This document shows, piece by piece, positions 37,776 to 46,663 of a DNA stretch of 64,000 nucleotides (within the stretch, counting starts at the first letter, position 1; each line of letters opens with the position of its first letter). Source of the DNA: Pontitalea aquivivens (GTDB lineage Bacteria; Pseudomonadota; Alphaproteobacteria; Rhodobacterales; Rhodobacteraceae); contig NZ_JBKFEY010000003.1 in assembly GCF_046507575.1 (NCBI RefSeq), positions 124,001 through 188,000 of the forward strand, given 5' to 3'. The translations under genes were made by a program, and so were the position numbers. The notes under the pieces are model-generated. The model was not told the DNA's origin, searched no databases, and was given only the letters and a program-made list of their open reading frames with translations.

Positions 37776-39116
37776 ATGGGGGTGCTGTCTCTTCCCCTGA
37801 TCGAGCTGCGCGACCGGCTGGCTTCGGGGGCGCTGCGCGTCCCCGAGGTGGCCCGCGCCTGCCTTGACCGTATCCGCGCGGTGGAACCCGGCGTTCAGGC
37901 CTGGGCCTGGCTGGACGAAGATCACATCATGGCCGAGGCCAACCGCCTGGAAGGCCTGCGCCGCGCCGGGGCCCCGATCGGGCCCCTGCATGGGGTTCCG
38001 GTGGCGTTGAAGGACGTCATCGACACCCGCGCCATCCCCACCGAAAACGGCTGCGCGCTGGACCTTGGCCGCGTACCCGAACGCGACGCGGCGCTTGTGG
38101 CGCGGCTGAAGGCGGCGGGGGCGCTGATCATGGGCAAGACCGTCACCACCGAGCTGGCCTTCCTGCACCCGGGCAAAACCCGCAATCCGCACAACCCCGC
38201 GCATACGCCGGGCGGGTCTTCGCAAGGGTCGGCGGCGGCGGTGGCGGCGGGCATGGTGCCGCTGGCGGTGGGCACGCAGACCGGCGGATCGGTGATCCGC
38301 CCGGCCAGTTATTGCGGCGTCGTCGGCTTCAAGCCCAGCTTCGGGCGCATCCCGCGCAGCGGCGTGCTGACGCAATCGCCCACGCTGGACACGATCGGCG
38401 TCTTCGCCCGCGAGGTTGAGGGCGCGGCGCTTCTGGCCGAGGTGATGTTCGGCCATGACCCGACCGATCCGGCCACCGAACCGCTGGCGCCGCCGCGGCT
38501 TCTGGACACGACGCGCGCCCAGCCGCCCGTCACGCCCGGCTTTGCCTTCGTCCGGCTGCCGGGCTTTGATGCGGCCCATCCCGAAATGCTGGGCGCGCTT
38601 GCGGAACTGACCGGCCTTCTGGGCGATCAGGTCTTTGAGGCCCCCCTGCCCCGCGCCTTTGACGATGCCGCCGCCCTGCGCGAACGCATCAACTTTGCCG
38701 AAATGGCCAAGTGCTATTACGCCTACGAACGGCGCGGCTGGGACCAGCTGTCCGCCGAAACCCGCGGCGCGATGGAACAGGGCCGCGCAATTTCGGCGCG
38801 CGACTATCTGGCCGCGCTGGACTGGCGTGACATCTTCAATGCCGCGCTGGAGGAAATCTTTGCGCGCTGCGATGCGATCCTGTGCCCCGCCGCCCCCGGC
38901 CCCGCCCCCGAGGGGCTTGGCTCGACCGGCAGTTCCATCTTCAACGGGATCTGGACCCTGACCGGGTCCCCCGCCATCACCCTGCCGCTGTTCACCGCCG
39001 AAAATGGCCTGCCGATGGGGCTTCAGCTTGTCGGCCGGCGTGGCGATGACGCGCGGCTTTTGCGCACCGCGGCCTGGCTATCGCGCCATGTCGCCACCCT
39101 TTCGACGGAGACCTGA
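37776..39116 (+). CDS. Amidase (amidase-signature family)
   Basis: A 446-residue serine amidohydrolase. The Ser-cisSer-Lys triad is visible: K79 in VPVALKDVID, the cis-serine near 148 in TPGGSSQGSAAA, and the nucleophile near S172 in GTQTGGSVIRPAS. It is too short and lacks partners to be GatA, and no gatB or gatC is adjacent. No signal peptide, so it acts in the cytoplasm. Because it directly follows the TRAP permease gene, the transporter probably imports an amide, a carbamoyl compound or an N-acyl acid that this enzyme hydrolyses. An in-frame ATG at 37755 inside dctM is an alternative start. Confidence 0.9.
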   Translation: MGVLSLPLIELRDRLASGALRVPEVARACLDRIRAVEPGVQAWAWLDEDHIMAEANRLEGLRRAGAPIGPLHGVPVALKDVIDTRAIPTENGCALDLGRVPERDAALVARLKAAGALIMGKTVTTELAFLHPGKTRNPHNPAHTPGGSSQGSAAAVAAGMVPLAVGTQTGGSVIRPASYCGVVGFKPSFGRIPRSGVLTQSPTLDTIGVFAREVEGAALLAEVMFGHDPTDPATEPLAPPRLLDTTRAQPPVTPGFAFVRLPGFDAAHPEMLGALAELTGLLGDQVFEAPLPRAFDDAAALRERINFAEMAKCYYAYERRGWDQLSAETRGAMEQGRAISARDYLAALDWRDIFNAALEEIFARCDAILCPAAPGPAPEGLGSTGSSIFNGIWTLTGSPAITLPLFTAENGLPMGLQLVGRRGDDARLLRTAAWLSRHVATLSTET

Positions 39117-39117
39117 C

Positions 39118-39273
39118 ATGATTGACCGTCTTATGGCGCTTGTCGCCTTTCTGATCCTTGCGGGCTTTCTGGGAATCATCCTGATGCATGTGCCGCGCCT
39201 TGACCTTGGCATCGCCATCGTGGCGACGCTTGTCCTGGCGGCGTGGGATTTCTTTGGCAAGAAGCATATCTGA
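39118..39273 (+). CDS. Small membrane protein, unknown function
   Basis: A 51-residue protein with two hydrophobic stretches (LMALVAFLILAGFLGIIL, about 5-22, and LGIAIVATLVLAAW, about 30-43) separated by a short HVPRLD turn, ending FFGKKHI. It starts 1 base after the amidase stop codon, so it belongs to the TRAP-amidase transcript. GGAGA lies 9 bases before the ATG. I do not recognise a named family. Its place suggests an accessory to the transporter, but nothing more can be said. Confidence 0.7.
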   Translation: MIDRLMALVAFLILAGFLGIILMHVPRLDLGIAIVATLVLAAWDFFGKKHI

Positions 39274-39457
39274 AGCGCCCGTTTTTCCGGCGCCACGGCC
39301 ACGTTTTCGCCAAATAGGGCGGCGTCGGTCGTGGCATCTTGCCGCGACCTTGTCATGAAAGCTTCGGCTTTCTGGCCAACCATGCTATTGTGTGGCGGTG
39401 TCACGCCGGTTCTGTCCGGCGGGAACCGGCTGGTCTGTCACAAGGAAAGGTTTCCCC

Positions 39458-39844
39458 ATGAGCAAAGCAAAGACGAATGGCCCCGCCCTTGGCTGCATGA
39501 CGCCGCCCGTTGACCCCGCCCATATGGGCGACATGATGACCTCGGTTTTGCGCGCGCAGGCAAAGATGGTGGATGCATTGCTGCGCCAGAACATCGAAAC
39601 GCTGGACTTCCTGAAAACCCGCTACGAAAAGGACCGCGCCATGCTGGCCGCCCTGACCGAGGCCAAGGACCCCAGCACGATGATGGCGGTCTGGACCGGG
39701 TTCTGGTCGAATGCGGCCTCGGACTACACTAATGAGGCGGGCAAGCTCAGTTCGTTCGCGGCGGCCACGACCGAACAGATGATCGAGGGCCTGACCGACG
39801 AGGCCCGCGCGATGGCCGGCGGCGCGCCGCGCCGGGGGGCCTGA
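39458..39844 (+). CDS. Phasin-like PHA granule protein
   Basis: A 128-residue helical protein encoded 28 bases upstream of the PHA synthase gene. After a flexible N-terminus it shows long amphipathic helices (MGDMMTSVLRAQAKMVDALL, RQNIETLDFLKTRYEKDRAM, and ASDYTNEAGKLSSFAAATTE), the general look of short phasins that coat polyhydroxyalkanoate granules. No membrane segment. Sequence alone gives moderate support; the position before phaC is the stronger argument. AAGGAAAGG precedes the ATG at 39458. A UUCG-looped hairpin (39357-39372) lies upstream. Confidence 0.75.
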   Translation: MSKAKTNGPALGCMTPPVDPAHMGDMMTSVLRAQAKMVDALLRQNIETLDFLKTRYEKDRAMLAALTEAKDPSTMMAVWTGFWSNAASDYTNEAGKLSSFAAATTEQMIEGLTDEARAMAGGAPRRGA

Positions 39845-39872
39845 GCCGCAGCCGGGCGCGCCGAAGGAAGAT

Positions 39873-41708
39873 ATGATGAAGGATGCCGACGTCCACCTGA
39901 CGCCGCAGTTGGCGGCGACGCCGCCGCGGCCCGCTGCCGAAAACACCGCCCCCTGCCCCGAGGCTGAGGCCCGGAAACTGGCCGCCGAGGCCGCCTTTCG
40001 CAGCCTCGACCGCCATGTCCATGCCCATCTGGGCACGGCCGTGGGCGGGCTTTCGGTGATCGGCCTGGCGCAGGCCTGGGCCGATTGGGCGGCGCATCTG
40101 GCCATTTCGCCGGGCAAGCAGATGGAGCTGGTCTGGAAAGGCTGGCGCAAGTGGCAGCGGCTGAACACCGCGCTGTGGTCGGGCATGACCGGGCATGACC
40201 CCGACGACGCCTGCATTGAACCGCTGCCCCAGGACCGCCGCTTCAGCGCGCCTGAATGGCAGCGCATGCCCTATCGCGCGATCTGGCAATCCTTCCTGCT
40301 GACGCAGCAATGGTGGCACAATGCCACCACCGGCATCCCCGGCGTGTCGCGCGACAATGAACGGCTGGTGGAATTCTACAGCCGCCAGTTTCTGGACATG
40401 TTGTCGCCGTCGAACTTTCTGGCCACCAATCCGCAGCTGATGGACCGCACGGTGCAAGAGGGCGGGCAGAACCTGATCCGCGGGCTTGGCGCCTGGGCCG
40501 AGGATGCCGCAGGCGTGCTGGCGGGTGACACCACGCCCCGCCCGCTGGATTTCCTGCCCGGACGCGATGTGGCGCTGACGCCGGGCAAGGTGGTCTATCA
40601 CAACGCGCTGATGGAACTGATCCAATACGCCCCCACGACCCCCACCGTGCAGGCCGTGCCGATCCTGATCGTGCCGGCCTGGATCATGAAATACTACATC
40701 CTCGACCTGTCGCCCGAAAACTCGCTGATCCGCTGGCTGGTGGCGCAGGGGTTCACGGTGTTCTGCATTTCCTGGAAGAACCCCGGGGCCGGGGATCGCG
40801 ATTTCGGCTTCGATCATTACCGCACGCAAGGGGTGATGGCGGCGCTGGACATCGCCTGTGCGATCACCGGCGCGCCACGGGTGCATGGGCTTGGCTATTG
40901 CCTGGGCGGTACGCTGTTGTCGGTGACGGCGGCGGCGATGGCGCGTGATGGCGATGACAGGCTGGCCAGCCTGTCGCTTCTGGCAGCCCAGGTCGATTTC
41001 TCGGAAGCGGGCGAATTGTCGATGTTCACATCGGAACCCCAGATCGCGCTGATCGAGGACATGATGTGGGAGGATGGCTATCTGGATCAGCGCCGGATGG
41101 CCGGGGCCTTCAACATGCTGCGTTCGCAGGATCTGATCTGGTCGCGGATGACGCGCGCCTATCTGATGGGCGAACGCGACCGGCCCACCGATCTTGGCAG
41201 CTGGAGCGCGGATGCCACGCGCATGCCCTATCGCATGCATTCGGACTATCTGCGCCGGCTGTTCCTGCGCAACGATCTGTCGGCGGGGCGGTTCACGGCG
41301 GGCGGGCAGCCGGTCTATCTGGCCGATATCCGGGTGCCGATCTTTGCCGTCGCGACCGAGCATGACCACATCGCGCCCTGGAAATCGGTCTACAAGCTGA
41401 CACATCTGGTGCATGGCGGGCTGAGCTTTGCGCTGGTATCGGGCGGGCACAATACCGGCATCGTTGCCCCGCCCGGCAACCCCAAGGCGCATTTCCGGCT
41501 GCTGGAACATCTGCCCGACGCCAACCACCGCGACCCCGAGGTCTGGGCGCGTGAACATCCCGCCACGCCAGGATCGTGGTGGCAGGCCTGGTGCGACTGG
41601 CTTGTGCCGCAATCGGGCAGGCAGGTCGCCCCGCCGCAGATGGGCAAGCCCGACACGGGCGGCAAGGGTCTGAGCAAGGCGCCGGGGCGCTATGTGCTGG
41701 CGCGCTAG
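39873..41708 (+). CDS. phaC: Poly(R)-hydroxyalkanoate synthase (class I type)
   Basis: Polymerises (R)-3-hydroxyacyl-CoA into storage polyester on granules. The 611-residue protein has the PhaC N-terminal domain (about 60-260, with YRAIWQSFLLTQQWWHNATT) and an alpha/beta-hydrolase domain. The lipase-box-like GYCLGG holds the catalytic cysteine C343. The aspartate region is VPIFAVATEHDHIAPW (about 492-507) and the histidine SGGHNTGI (about 531). A tryptophan-rich C-terminus follows. Single-subunit length and absence of phaE or phaR partners point to class I. Two ATG codons in tandem begin the gene. Confidence 0.94.
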   Translation: MMKDADVHLTPQLAATPPRPAAENTAPCPEAEARKLAAEAAFRSLDRHVHAHLGTAVGGLSVIGLAQAWADWAAHLAISPGKQMELVWKGWRKWQRLNTALWSGMTGHDPDDACIEPLPQDRRFSAPEWQRMPYRAIWQSFLLTQQWWHNATTGIPGVSRDNERLVEFYSRQFLDMLSPSNFLATNPQLMDRTVQEGGQNLIRGLGAWAEDAAGVLAGDTTPRPLDFLPGRDVALTPGKVVYHNALMELIQYAPTTPTVQAVPILIVPAWIMKYYILDLSPENSLIRWLVAQGFTVFCISWKNPGAGDRDFGFDHYRTQGVMAALDIACAITGAPRVHGLGYCLGGTLLSVTAAAMARDGDDRLASLSLLAAQVDFSEAGELSMFTSEPQIALIEDMMWEDGYLDQRRMAGAFNMLRSQDLIWSRMTRAYLMGERDRPTDLGSWSADATRMPYRMHSDYLRRLFLRNDLSAGRFTAGGQPVYLADIRVPIFAVATEHDHIAPWKSVYKLTHLVHGGLSFALVSGGHNTGIVAPPGNPKAHFRLLEHLPDANHRDPEVWAREHPATPGSWWQAWCDWLVPQSGRQVAPPQMGKPDTGGKGLSKAPGRYVLAR

Positions 41709-41798
41709 CCGCCTTGCGCGCCAGCCCCGGCGTCAGGGATGGCCTTTGCCCCGCGATTGGGCTAGCGCAGTCCCCACCGGCAAGCGACGGGGGCAGCC

Positions 41799-42725
41799 AT
41801 GCGCAACGAAGATACGCCAAAGGGATTCGTCCTGGCCGCCACCGCCTATGTGCTGTGGGGGTTCATGCCGATCTACATGAAGGCGCTGGCGCATGTCCCC
41901 GCGGCCGAGGTGCTGGTGCACCGGGTGATCTGGTCGGTGCCGTTGGCGGGGCTGGTCCTGCTGGCGATGGGCCGCACGGGCGATCTGCGCGCGGCGCTGC
42001 GCAGCCCGCGCACGATCGGCATGGCGGCGGTGACGGCGGCGCTGGTCTCGGTCAACTGGGGGATCTATGTCTGGGCGATCAGCGCGGGCCAGACGCTGGA
42101 CGCCGCCCTTGGCTATTACATCAACCCGCTGTTCAGCGTGCTTCTGGGCGCGGTTCTGCTGCGCGAACGGCTTGGCGGGGTGCAGATGCTGGCGATCGGG
42201 CTGGCCTTTGCCGCGGTGGCGCTGCTGACCATCGGCACGGGGCGGCTGCCGGTGGTGGCGATCGGCCTGACGCTCAGCTGGGGTCTTTATGCCTATTGCA
42301 AGAAGATGCTGCCGATCGGCCCGAACCAGGGGTTCCTGCTGGAGGTGCTGTTGCTTCTGCCCTTTGCGCTGGCCTGGCTGGTCTGGCTGACGCTGCGGGG
42401 GGAAAGCCATTTCCTGACCGGGAATGGCACCGATACGGCGCTGTTGCTGGGCTGCGGAATCGTGACGGCGGTGCCGCTGCTGTTCTATGCCAACGGGGCC
42501 AAGCTGCTGCGGCTGTCAACGATCGGGATCTTGCAATATATCGTGCCCACGATGGTGTTCTTTGTCGCGGTCTTTTTGTTTGACGAACCCTTCGGCCGCA
42601 TCCGGCTGATTGCTTTTGCGATGATCTGGACGGCGCTGGCGCTGTATACGGGTGCGATGCTGCGCGGCACGCAAAACCGCCGCGCCAGGCGCAACGACAT
42701 CCCGACACCCGGCGACCCGGCCTGA
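41799..42725 (+). CDS. rarD: RarD-type EamA family transporter
   Basis: A 308-residue inner-membrane protein with about ten hydrophobic segments in two EamA halves. The N-terminus (FVLAATAYVLWGFMPIYMKA, about 11-30) and HRVIWSVPLAGLVLLAMGR (about 47-65) match the RarD subfamily. The motif NPLFSVLLGAVLLRERLGGV (about 108-127) is typical of EamA repeats. RarD was named for chloramphenicol sensitivity, but its physiological substrate is unknown. A stand-alone gene, ending 4 bases before the stop codon of a small convergent gene. Confidence 0.92.
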   Translation: MRNEDTPKGFVLAATAYVLWGFMPIYMKALAHVPAAEVLVHRVIWSVPLAGLVLLAMGRTGDLRAALRSPRTIGMAAVTAALVSVNWGIYVWAISAGQTLDAALGYYINPLFSVLLGAVLLRERLGGVQMLAIGLAFAAVALLTIGTGRLPVVAIGLTLSWGLYAYCKKMLPIGPNQGFLLEVLLLLPFALAWLVWLTLRGESHFLTGNGTDTALLLGCGIVTAVPLLFYANGAKLLRLSTIGILQYIVPTMVFFVAVFLFDEPFGRIRLIAFAMIWTALALYTGAMLRGTQNRRARRNDIPTPGDPA

Positions 42726-42729
42726 ACGC

Positions 42730-42885
42730 CTAGCCGAAAACCGCCCACAGGATCAGCACCCACAGCGCCGCGCCAAGCGCAAGGGCCACCGCGACCCACC
42801 AACCTGACGGCAGCCGCCGGCCCGGCGCGGGTGCGCCGCCGCGCGTTGCCGGCCGCGCCGGCCTGACCTTGGTCTGATGTCGCAT
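42730..42885 (-). CDS. Small single-pass membrane protein, hypothetical
   Basis: A possible 51-residue protein with a basic, proline-rich N-terminus (residues 1-27) and one membrane segment (WWVAVALALGAALWVLILWA, about 29-48). It starts from ATG at 42885 and is preceded by GGAGG about 7 bases upstream, which supports translation. The longer overlapping frame reading from 43323 is antisense noise through the aminotransferase gene. I do not recognise a family, and the gene may not be real. Confidence 0.5.
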   Translation of the reverse strand: MRHQTKVRPARPATRGGAPAPGRRLPSGWWVAVALALGAALWVLILWAVFG

Positions 42886-43028
42886 GCCGCGCCTCCGGGG
42901 CTGTGATCGGCGCGGACCGGCAAAACGATACCCGGCCCGGACGCACGCCAGCATAATCGCCGGGCTCGCTTTGGAAAAGGTTAACGCGCCTGCCCCCGCC
43001 CCGCGCGCGCGCGGCCCCGGACGCCGCG

Positions 43029-44156
43029 CTACAGCACCGCGTCCAGCGCCGGGCCCAGACGTGCCACCGTGGCCGGAACATCGGTCAGCTTGTCCAGGCC
43101 GAACAGGCCGATGCGGAAGGTGCGGAAATCCCCCCCCTCGCCCAGCTGCAAGGGAACACCGGCGGCGATCTGCAGGCCTTGCGCGGCAAATTTCCGGCCG
43201 TTCTGAATATCGGGATCGTCGGTATAGCTGACCACCACCCCCGGCGCGGCAAAGCCGGGCGCCGCAACCGACGCCACCCCCTTGGCCGCCAGCATCGCGC
43301 GTACGGTATTGCCCAGTTCCCATTGCGCCGCCTTCATCTGCGCAAACCCCTGCGCCCTGGTTTCCGCCATCGCGTCGCGCAGGCCCACCAGCGCATCGGT
43401 GGGCATGGTGGCGTGATAGGCATGGCCCCCGCCTTCATAGGCCGCCATGATCGCGCGCCATTTCTTCAGGTCCAGCGCGAAGGAATTCGACGCCGTTTCC
43501 TCCATCCGGGCTGCGGCGCGGGGCGACAGCATCACCATCCCTGCCGAGGGCGAGGCCGACCAGCCCTTTTGCGGCGCGGAAATCAGCACATCGACGCCGG
43601 TTTCACGCATGTCGACCCAGACACAGCCCGAGGCGATGCAATCCAGCACCATCAGCGCGCCCACCTCATGCGCGGCGGCGGCCATCGCGGCGATGTAGCC
43701 ATCGGGCAGGATCAGGCCGGCGGCGGTTTCGACATGGGGGGCAAAGACCACGTCGGGGCGCGCCTCGCGGATCTTTGCCACGACCTCGTCGATGGGGGGC
43801 GGGGCATAGGGCGCGCGCGGGTCATTGCCAGCCGGTCGCGCCATGACCACGGTGGTTTCGGCGGCGAAACCGCCCGCCTCAAGGATCTGGCTCCAGCGGT
43901 AGGAAAACCAGCCGTTGCGCAGGATCAGCGCATGGCGGCCGACGGCAAACTGGCGCGCGACGGATTCCATCGCATAGCTGCCCCCGCCCGGCACCAGCGC
44001 CACCGCCTCGGCGCCATAGACGTCGCGCAGCATGGCGGAAATGTCACGCATCACGCCCTGGAACCGGGCCGACATGTGGTTGAGCGATCGATCGGTGAAC
44101 ACCACCGAAAATTCGGCCAGACCATCGGGATCGACATCGGGGCGCAAGCCGGGCAT
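43029..44156 (-). CDS. Class V aminotransferase (alanine-glyoxylate/serine-pyruvate type)
   Basis: A 375-residue PLP enzyme of the small-subunit class V family. PLP binding is supported by the loop VALVPGGGSYAMESVARQ (about 53-70), the aspartate in LMVLDCIASGCVWVDMRE (about 167-184) and the lysine in LISAPQKGWSASPSAGMV (about 190-207). It resembles alanine-glyoxylate and 2-aminoethylphosphonate aminotransferases; no phosphonate genes are nearby, so the donor and acceptor remain open. GGAGGA lies just before the ATG. It is a single leftward gene. Confidence 0.9.
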   Translation of the reverse strand: MPGLRPDVDPDGLAEFSVVFTDRSLNHMSARFQGVMRDISAMLRDVYGAEAVALVPGGGSYAMESVARQFAVGRHALILRNGWFSYRWSQILEAGGFAAETTVVMARPAGNDPRAPYAPPPIDEVVAKIREARPDVVFAPHVETAAGLILPDGYIAAMAAAAHEVGALMVLDCIASGCVWVDMRETGVDVLISAPQKGWSASPSAGMVMLSPRAAARMEETASNSFALDLKKWRAIMAAYEGGGHAYHATMPTDALVGLRDAMAETRAQGFAQMKAAQWELGNTVRAMLAAKGVASVAAPGFAAPGVVVSYTDDPDIQNGRKFAAQGLQIAAGVPLQLGEGGDFRTFRIGLFGLDKLTDVPATVARLGPALDAVL

Positions 44157-44456
44157 TTGGGTCCTCCTTCAACTGACAACCCATAGTTTAGGGCCGCAGG
44201 GTCGGTCAGCGCCAGAAAAATCGCCCCCCCGCGCGCATGGCCCCGCGCATGGCAGGGATAACCCTTTCAGACAAGCGCGCATCCTGCCGGACGCCGCGAA
44301 ATACGATGCGTCCGCGCCTCGGCGGGGTGACCGTCTGGCCTTTGCAAAGCCACCCGGATCCTGCGCGATTAACGGGCATGGAGTTTTTTGAAACTTCGCT
44401 CCCTTTCAATATGCCAGGAAGCACCACTGGCCCGGATAATGGCCTTTGTGAATTTA
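44157..44456. other. Intergenic region between aminotransferase and tRNA-Thr
   Basis: 300 bases with no supported gene. Local AT-rich patches (around 44375-44400 and 44430-44460) contrast with the coding sequence. The first 30 bases should hold the leader of the aminotransferase gene, and the last part is the 3-prime flank of the tRNA. No attachment-site duplication of the tRNA end was noticed in this stretch. Confidence 0.5.
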
Positions 44457-44531
<75 letters not shown>

Positions 44532-44561
44532 GCCGGTGTGGTCTGTTACGACCGTGGCGGC

Positions 44562-44590
44562 GATGTAGACGCATTCTCGGGCGGGTGCAA
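44562..44590 (-). promoter_or_regulatory. Putative tRNA-Thr promoter
   Basis: On the minus strand TTGCAC (44585-44590), 17 bases, TACATC (44562-44567), about 30 bases upstream of the tRNA. Confidence 0.5.
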
Positions 44591-44649
44591 GCGCAAAGTC
44601 ACGCGCCCGCACTGGACGCATTTCGGCCGACAGGATAGAGAAGATCTCG

Positions 44650-44826
44650 ATGACGGACAAACCCCGCAAGACCGGCCAGACGCCCCCCCCGAACGGCACC
44701 GAGACCAGCCGTGAGGAACGGCTGCGCGCGGCGCTGCGTGCCAACCTGCAACGGCGCAAGGCCCAGGCCCGCGCCCGCACGGCGCAGCTGGACGATGCCG
44801 CGGATGAAGAACGGAAGGAAGACTAG
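44650..44826 (+). CDS. Small basic protein upstream of murA, unknown function
   Basis: A 58-residue, very charged protein. It begins MTDKPRKTGQTPPPNGTETS, has a predicted helix rich in arginine and alanine (REERLRAALRANLQRRKAQA, then RARTAQLDD) and an acidic end (EERKED). There is no membrane segment or cysteine. It lies 4 bases before murA on the same strand, so it should share its transcript. Arginine-rich helices suggest RNA or protein binding, but no family or function is recognised. Codon use is like its neighbours. Confidence 0.72.
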   Translation: MTDKPRKTGQTPPPNGTETSREERLRAALRANLQRRKAQARARTAQLDDAADEERKED

Positions 44827-44830
44827 TCCC

Positions 44831-46102
44831 ATGGACCAGATCATTGTGAAAGGCGGGGCCGAGCTTCGGGGCGAAATTCCGATTGCCGGGGCCAAGAATG
44901 CCTGCCTGACGCTGATGCCCGCGACGCTTTTGTCGGATGAACCGCTGACGCTGACCAATGCACCGCGGCTGTCGGATATCCGCACGATGACGCAGCTTCT
45001 GTCCTCGCTGGGGGCCGAGGTGGCCAGCCTGCAGGGCGGTCAGGTGCTGGCGCTGTCCAGCCATGACCTGAACAACCACACCGCCGATTATGACATCGTG
45101 CGCAAGATGCGCGCGTCGATTCTGGTGCTGGGGCCGATGCTGGCGCGCGATGGCCATGCGATCGTATCCCTGCCCGGGGGCTGTGCGATCGGGGCACGCC
45201 CGGTGGACCTGCACCTGAAGGCGCTGGAAGCGATGGGGGCGGATCTGGACCTGCGCGACGGTTACGTTCATGCGCGCGCCCCGCAGGGCGGGCTGCGCGG
45301 GGCGGTGATCGAATTTCCCTTTGCCTCGGTCGGCGCCACGGAAAACGCGCTGATGGCGGCGACGCTGGCGCGCGGCACCACGGTATTGAAGAACGCCGCG
45401 CGCGAGCCCGAAATCGTCGATCTGGCGCAATGCCTGCGCAAGATGGGTGCGCAGATCGAAGGCGAAGGCACATCCACCATCACCATTCAGGGCGTGGACC
45501 GGCTGGGCGGGGCGACGCATCCGGTCGTCACCGACCGGATCGAGCTGGGCACCTACATGCTGGCCCCGGCGATCTGCGGCGGCGAGGTGGAATGTCTGGG
45601 CGGCCGGATCGAACTGGTGCGGGCGTTTTGCGAAAAACTGGATGCGGCGGGCGTCTCGGTCGAGGAAACGGACCGCGGGCTGAAGGTCAGCCGCCGCAAC
45701 GGGCGCGTGAAGGCGGTCGATGTGGTGACTGAACCCTTCCCCGGCTTTCCCACCGACCTGCAGGCGCAGATGATGGCGCTGCTGTGCACCGCCGATGGCG
45801 TCAGCGTTCTGGAAGAGAAGATTTTTGAAAACCGCTTCATGCATGCCCCCGAACTGATGCGGATGGGGGCAAGGATCGATGTGCATGGCGGCCATGCCAC
45901 GGTAACCGGGGTGGAACGGCTGCGCGGCGCGCCGGTGATGGCGACGGATCTGCGCGCCTCGGTTTCGCTGATCCTGGCGGGGTTGGCGGCCGAGGGTGAA
46001 ACCGTGGTCAGCCGGGTCTATCATCTGGATCGCGGCTATGAGAGGGTGGAAGAGAAGCTGTCGGCCGTGGGCGCAACCATCGAAAGGGTGAAGGGCGAAT
46101 GA
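44831..46102 (+). CDS. murA: UDP-N-acetylglucosamine 1-carboxyvinyltransferase
   Basis: First committed enzyme of peptidoglycan synthesis; transfers enolpyruvate from PEP to UDP-GlcNAc in the cytoplasm. The 423-residue protein starts DQIIVKGGAELRGEIPIAGA with the substrate lysine in GAKNA (about 20-24). The PEP-binding catalytic cysteine is C118 in LPGGCAIGARPVDLH, the residue alkylated by fosfomycin in other MurA enzymes. The end contains DLRASVSLILAGLAAEG and HLDRGYE, both standard. It overlaps DUF2948 by 4 bases (ATGA). Confidence 0.97.
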   Translation: MDQIIVKGGAELRGEIPIAGAKNACLTLMPATLLSDEPLTLTNAPRLSDIRTMTQLLSSLGAEVASLQGGQVLALSSHDLNNHTADYDIVRKMRASILVLGPMLARDGHAIVSLPGGCAIGARPVDLHLKALEAMGADLDLRDGYVHARAPQGGLRGAVIEFPFASVGATENALMAATLARGTTVLKNAAREPEIVDLAQCLRKMGAQIEGEGTSTITIQGVDRLGGATHPVVTDRIELGTYMLAPAICGGEVECLGGRIELVRAFCEKLDAAGVSVEETDRGLKVSRRNGRVKAVDVVTEPFPGFPTDLQAQMMALLCTADGVSVLEEKIFENRFMHAPELMRMGARIDVHGGHATVTGVERLRGAPVMATDLRASVSLILAGLAAEGETVVSRVYHLDRGYERVEEKLSAVGATIERVKGE

Positions 46103-46578
46103 CACAGGACGCGCGCTTCGAGGATGCGGGGGAAGGCGCGCTGGCGCTGCGCGCCGAATCCCCCGAAGACCTGCCGGTGATCGCGGCGCTTGTGCAGGAT
46201 GCGGTGCTGTCGACCGCCGATATCGTCTGGAACGCCCGGGCGCGCCGGCTTGCCCTGCTGGTCAACCGCTTTCGCTGGGAAGACAAGGACCGCGCCGAAG
46301 CCGCCCGCCGCCCCTATGAACGCACCCGCGCGCTGCTGGTGATTACCGATGTGACCGGCGTGTCCAGCATGGGCATTGACCGCACGGACCCGGACCTGGT
46401 GCTGTCGTTGCTGGATCTTGCCTGGGAACCGGCCGGGGATGGCGCAGGCCGGGTTGTGCTGACATTTGCGGGCGATGGCGCGATTGCCGCGCGAATCGAA
46501 TGCCTGAACATCGACCTGCGCGACGTGACCCGGCCCTACCGCGCGCCTTCGGGCCAGGCACCGCATCACCCGGACTGA
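46099..46578 (+). CDS. DUF2948 family protein
   Basis: A 159-residue cytoplasmic protein of a family limited to alphaproteobacteria. Characteristic segments are LRAESPEDLPVIAALVQDAV (about 17-36), LLVNRFRWED (about 54-63) and the C-terminal GAIAARIECLNIDLRDVTRP (about 130-149). No known catalytic motif. It is translationally coupled to murA and lies 85 bases upstream of hisD, an order seen in related genomes. The function is unknown; the tie to murA suggests a link to envelope growth, which is speculative. Confidence 0.9.
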   Translation: MTQDARFEDAGEGALALRAESPEDLPVIAALVQDAVLSTADIVWNARARRLALLVNRFRWEDKDRAEAARRPYERTRALLVITDVTGVSSMGIDRTDPDLVLSLLDLAWEPAGDGAGRVVLTFAGDGAIAARIECLNIDLRDVTRPYRAPSGQAPHHPD

Positions 46579-46663
46579 CCCGATAAAACCCGCTTTTCCG
46601 CAGCGCGGCGCTTGCGGGAAGGGCGCGCAAGCCCTAAGTCCTGACCCAACCAAGGAGGGGCCG

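Noticed and set aside
37776..39116. GatA subunit of the Glu-tRNA(Gln) amidotransferase
   Set aside because: The triad is shared by all amidase-signature enzymes. The gene lies in a transporter operon without gatB or gatC, and the sequence is not GatA-like outside the core.
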